The position numbers were made by a program, and so were the translations under genes. Shown here in pieces: positions 6,850 through 8,078 of a stretch of 8,078 bases of DNA. The stretch is taken from positions 1-8,078 of the forward strand of contig CAMEUC010000050.1 in the NCBI GenBank assembly GCA_945937855.1, written 5' to 3'. The notes beneath the pieces are model-generated. The model saw only the letters and a list, made by a program, of their open reading frames with translations, made no database searches and had not been told where the DNA came from. The stretch comes from an uncultured Clostridium sp. Its GTDB lineage: Bacteria; Bacillota; Clostridia; TANB77; CAG-508. Within the stretch, counting starts at the first letter, position 1. Each line of letters begins with the position of its first letter.

Positions 6850-8078
6850 TTGGAAAAAGAAACATTAATTGCAAAATTAAATATTAAAGATTATAATAAA
6901 GAACTAGAAAATATTTTGCAAAAAAAAAATTTTTCAAAAACTGTTAAAAACCTTCTTTTAAGTATGCTTTACAAAATAGAAAATTCGTATGAAGATTATA
7001 AAAAAGTAACAGTAGAAGTTCCATCTAAAAGAGAATTTATAGAAGAATTATTAAGAATTATAGAGCAAGATTGCCAAAATATAGAAATTGTAAAACCAAG
7101 CTTAGAAGAAACAGAAAACATATTAGGAGATAAAAAAAGTATAGTAGTAAAAAAAGAAAACAAGATAATTACATATCAAAATGAACAGGCTGTTTTAGAA
7201 GCAATATATAAACTAAATAGTAAAAGGTTCAACATAGAGCCAGTAGATGAAATAAGTAATAAAGCATTATCATATGTTTTAAATACAGGAGAAACAATTT
7301 CTAAAAGTCAAGTAATAAGAGATTTTGATGGTTGGTCTTGGAATACTGAAAATAATGAGCAAGAAAATAATACACAATATTTGATATATGAATTCTTAGT
7401 TTATTTAATAGGATATCAAAATTTAAATTCTAATAAAAAGCTTAATATAGAGGAATTAGAAAATTTATTAAAAACAAAATATAAACCTACTTTATCTGAA
7501 AAAATAGTAAAAATTGCAAAACAAATATCAATAATAGAATATATAAAACAAGATACTAATGAAAAACAATCACTCATAGAAACTAGAGAAACTTTAAAAA
7601 CAAAAATAAATTTAATGGAAGACAAGAAAAGGTATATTGAAGATATTACTAATGAGAAGAAGGAATACATAAAAGAAATAGAACAAATAGATAGATATAT
7701 AAATGATGACATTGCCCTAAAGAAAGAATATATAAAACAAAATGAGGCATTACCACAAGAAGAAAGAGTATTTTCTTTAAGTGATTTTAGTGAAATAGTT
7801 CAAGAAAAAAGAAAAAAATTAGCTATTGAAATTGAAATTTTAACAGAAAAATTAAAACCTAAAAACTATGTAAAAGAAAAAGCAAATTTAGAAAAAAAAT
7901 TTGATTTTATTAATGAATTAAATTTAGAAGAACCGAATATTTTTAAATTTATGGAGGATTTTATAAAGCTATTATTTAAAGCATTAAATGAACAAATAGA
8001 TAAAATGACACAAAAAAGTGAACTTATAGAAGAAATTTATAAATTAAGATATTTAGGTTTACTTAATATAGACGAAAA
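6850..8078 (+). CDS. Unrecognised coiled-coil protein, 3' end beyond the window
   Basis: This frame is open for 409 codons to the window edge. It starts at TTG 6850, chosen because AAGAAGGTG ends five bases upstream and no in-frame ATG occurs before position 6961. No known domain is recognised. The protein is rich in Lys, Glu, Ile and Asn, with no signal peptide or convincing membrane segment. The first ~230 residues look globular, with a central FDGWSWN motif (159-165). Residues about 238-300 are strongly helical (IETRETLKTKINLMEDKKRY begins near 243), probably a coiled coil, and a second charged helical stretch lies near 320-360. Codon use matches the neighbours and no in-frame CGG occurs. 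It lies 144 bp after ftsK, across the small palindrome, so co-transcription is uncertain. It may be a lineage-specific structural or cytoskeletal-type protein, but no function is claimed. Confidence 0.75.
   Translation, partial: MEKETLIAKLNIKDYNKELENILQKKNFSKTVKNLLLSMLYKIENSYEDYKKVTVEVPSKREFIEELLRIIEQDCQNIEIVKPSLEETENILGDKKSIVVKKENKIITYQNEQAVLEAIYKLNSKRFNIEPVDEISNKALSYVLNTGETISKSQVIRDFDGWSWNTENNEQENNTQYLIYEFLVYLIGYQNLNSNKKLNIEELENLLKTKYKPTLSEKIVKIAKQISIIEYIKQDTNEKQSLIETRETLKTKINLMEDKKRYIEDITNEKKEYIKEIEQIDRYINDDIALKKEYIKQNEALPQEERVFSLSDFSEIVQEKRKKLAIEIEILTEKLKPKNYVKEKANLEKKFDFINELNLEEPNIFKFMEDFIKLLFKALNEQIDKMTQKSELIEEIYKLRYLGLLNIDE

Overview
The window is AT-rich, uses AGA for almost every arginine, and has strong Shine-Dalgarno sites and intergenic palindromes. 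This fits a low-GC Bacillota genome, most likely an uncultured Clostridia-type gut bacterium; the lineage is inferred from style and gene content only. All genes lie on the + strand.

Layout: 1-273 is intergenic and holds a ~143-bp imperfect palindromic element. 274-2961 is a P-type Ca2+-transporting ATPase (894 aa) whose reading frame changes three times. 2962-3084 carries a promoter for a two-gene unit: rsmD (16S rRNA guanine-N2 methyltransferase) and a 152-aa coiled-coil protein resembling V-type ATPase subunit H/E, closed by an intrinsic terminator at 4112-4159. 4160-4367 holds a second repeat element made of inverted 7-bp units. 4368-6705 is an FtsK/SpoIIIE DNA translocase (778 aa) with one frame change. 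6706-6849 holds a third, compact palindrome flanked by 15-bp direct repeats. From 6850 to the right edge runs an unrecognised coiled-coil protein with a TTG start, cut by the window end.

The main result concerns the four frame changes. Each is exactly +1, and each occurs at an in-frame CGG codon followed by A. Skipping the C and reading GGA as glycine restores the conserved motif: TGE and TGDGVND in the ATPase, NGHAEAVVVETGMNT also in the ATPase, and TSGVDSRTILD in FtsK. In every gene of the window, an in-frame CGG occurs only at these four places and is never needed as arginine. Seven further CGG triplets in coding sequence are out of frame and cause no shift, including two CGGA tetramers phased NNC-GGA. 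Apart from these four bases both genes are full length and intact. The simplest reading is that CGG is unassigned or barely decoded in this organism, and that ribosomes reaching CGG-A slip +1 and decode GGA. Single C insertions before glycine GGA codons would then be tolerated as translational recoding sites. Sequencing error or true pseudogenes are the alternatives and are addressed in the findings.

The genes otherwise look like ordinary core functions: calcium export, ribosome maturation and chromosome segregation. No mobile-element protein, CRISPR array, tRNA or rRNA was seen.
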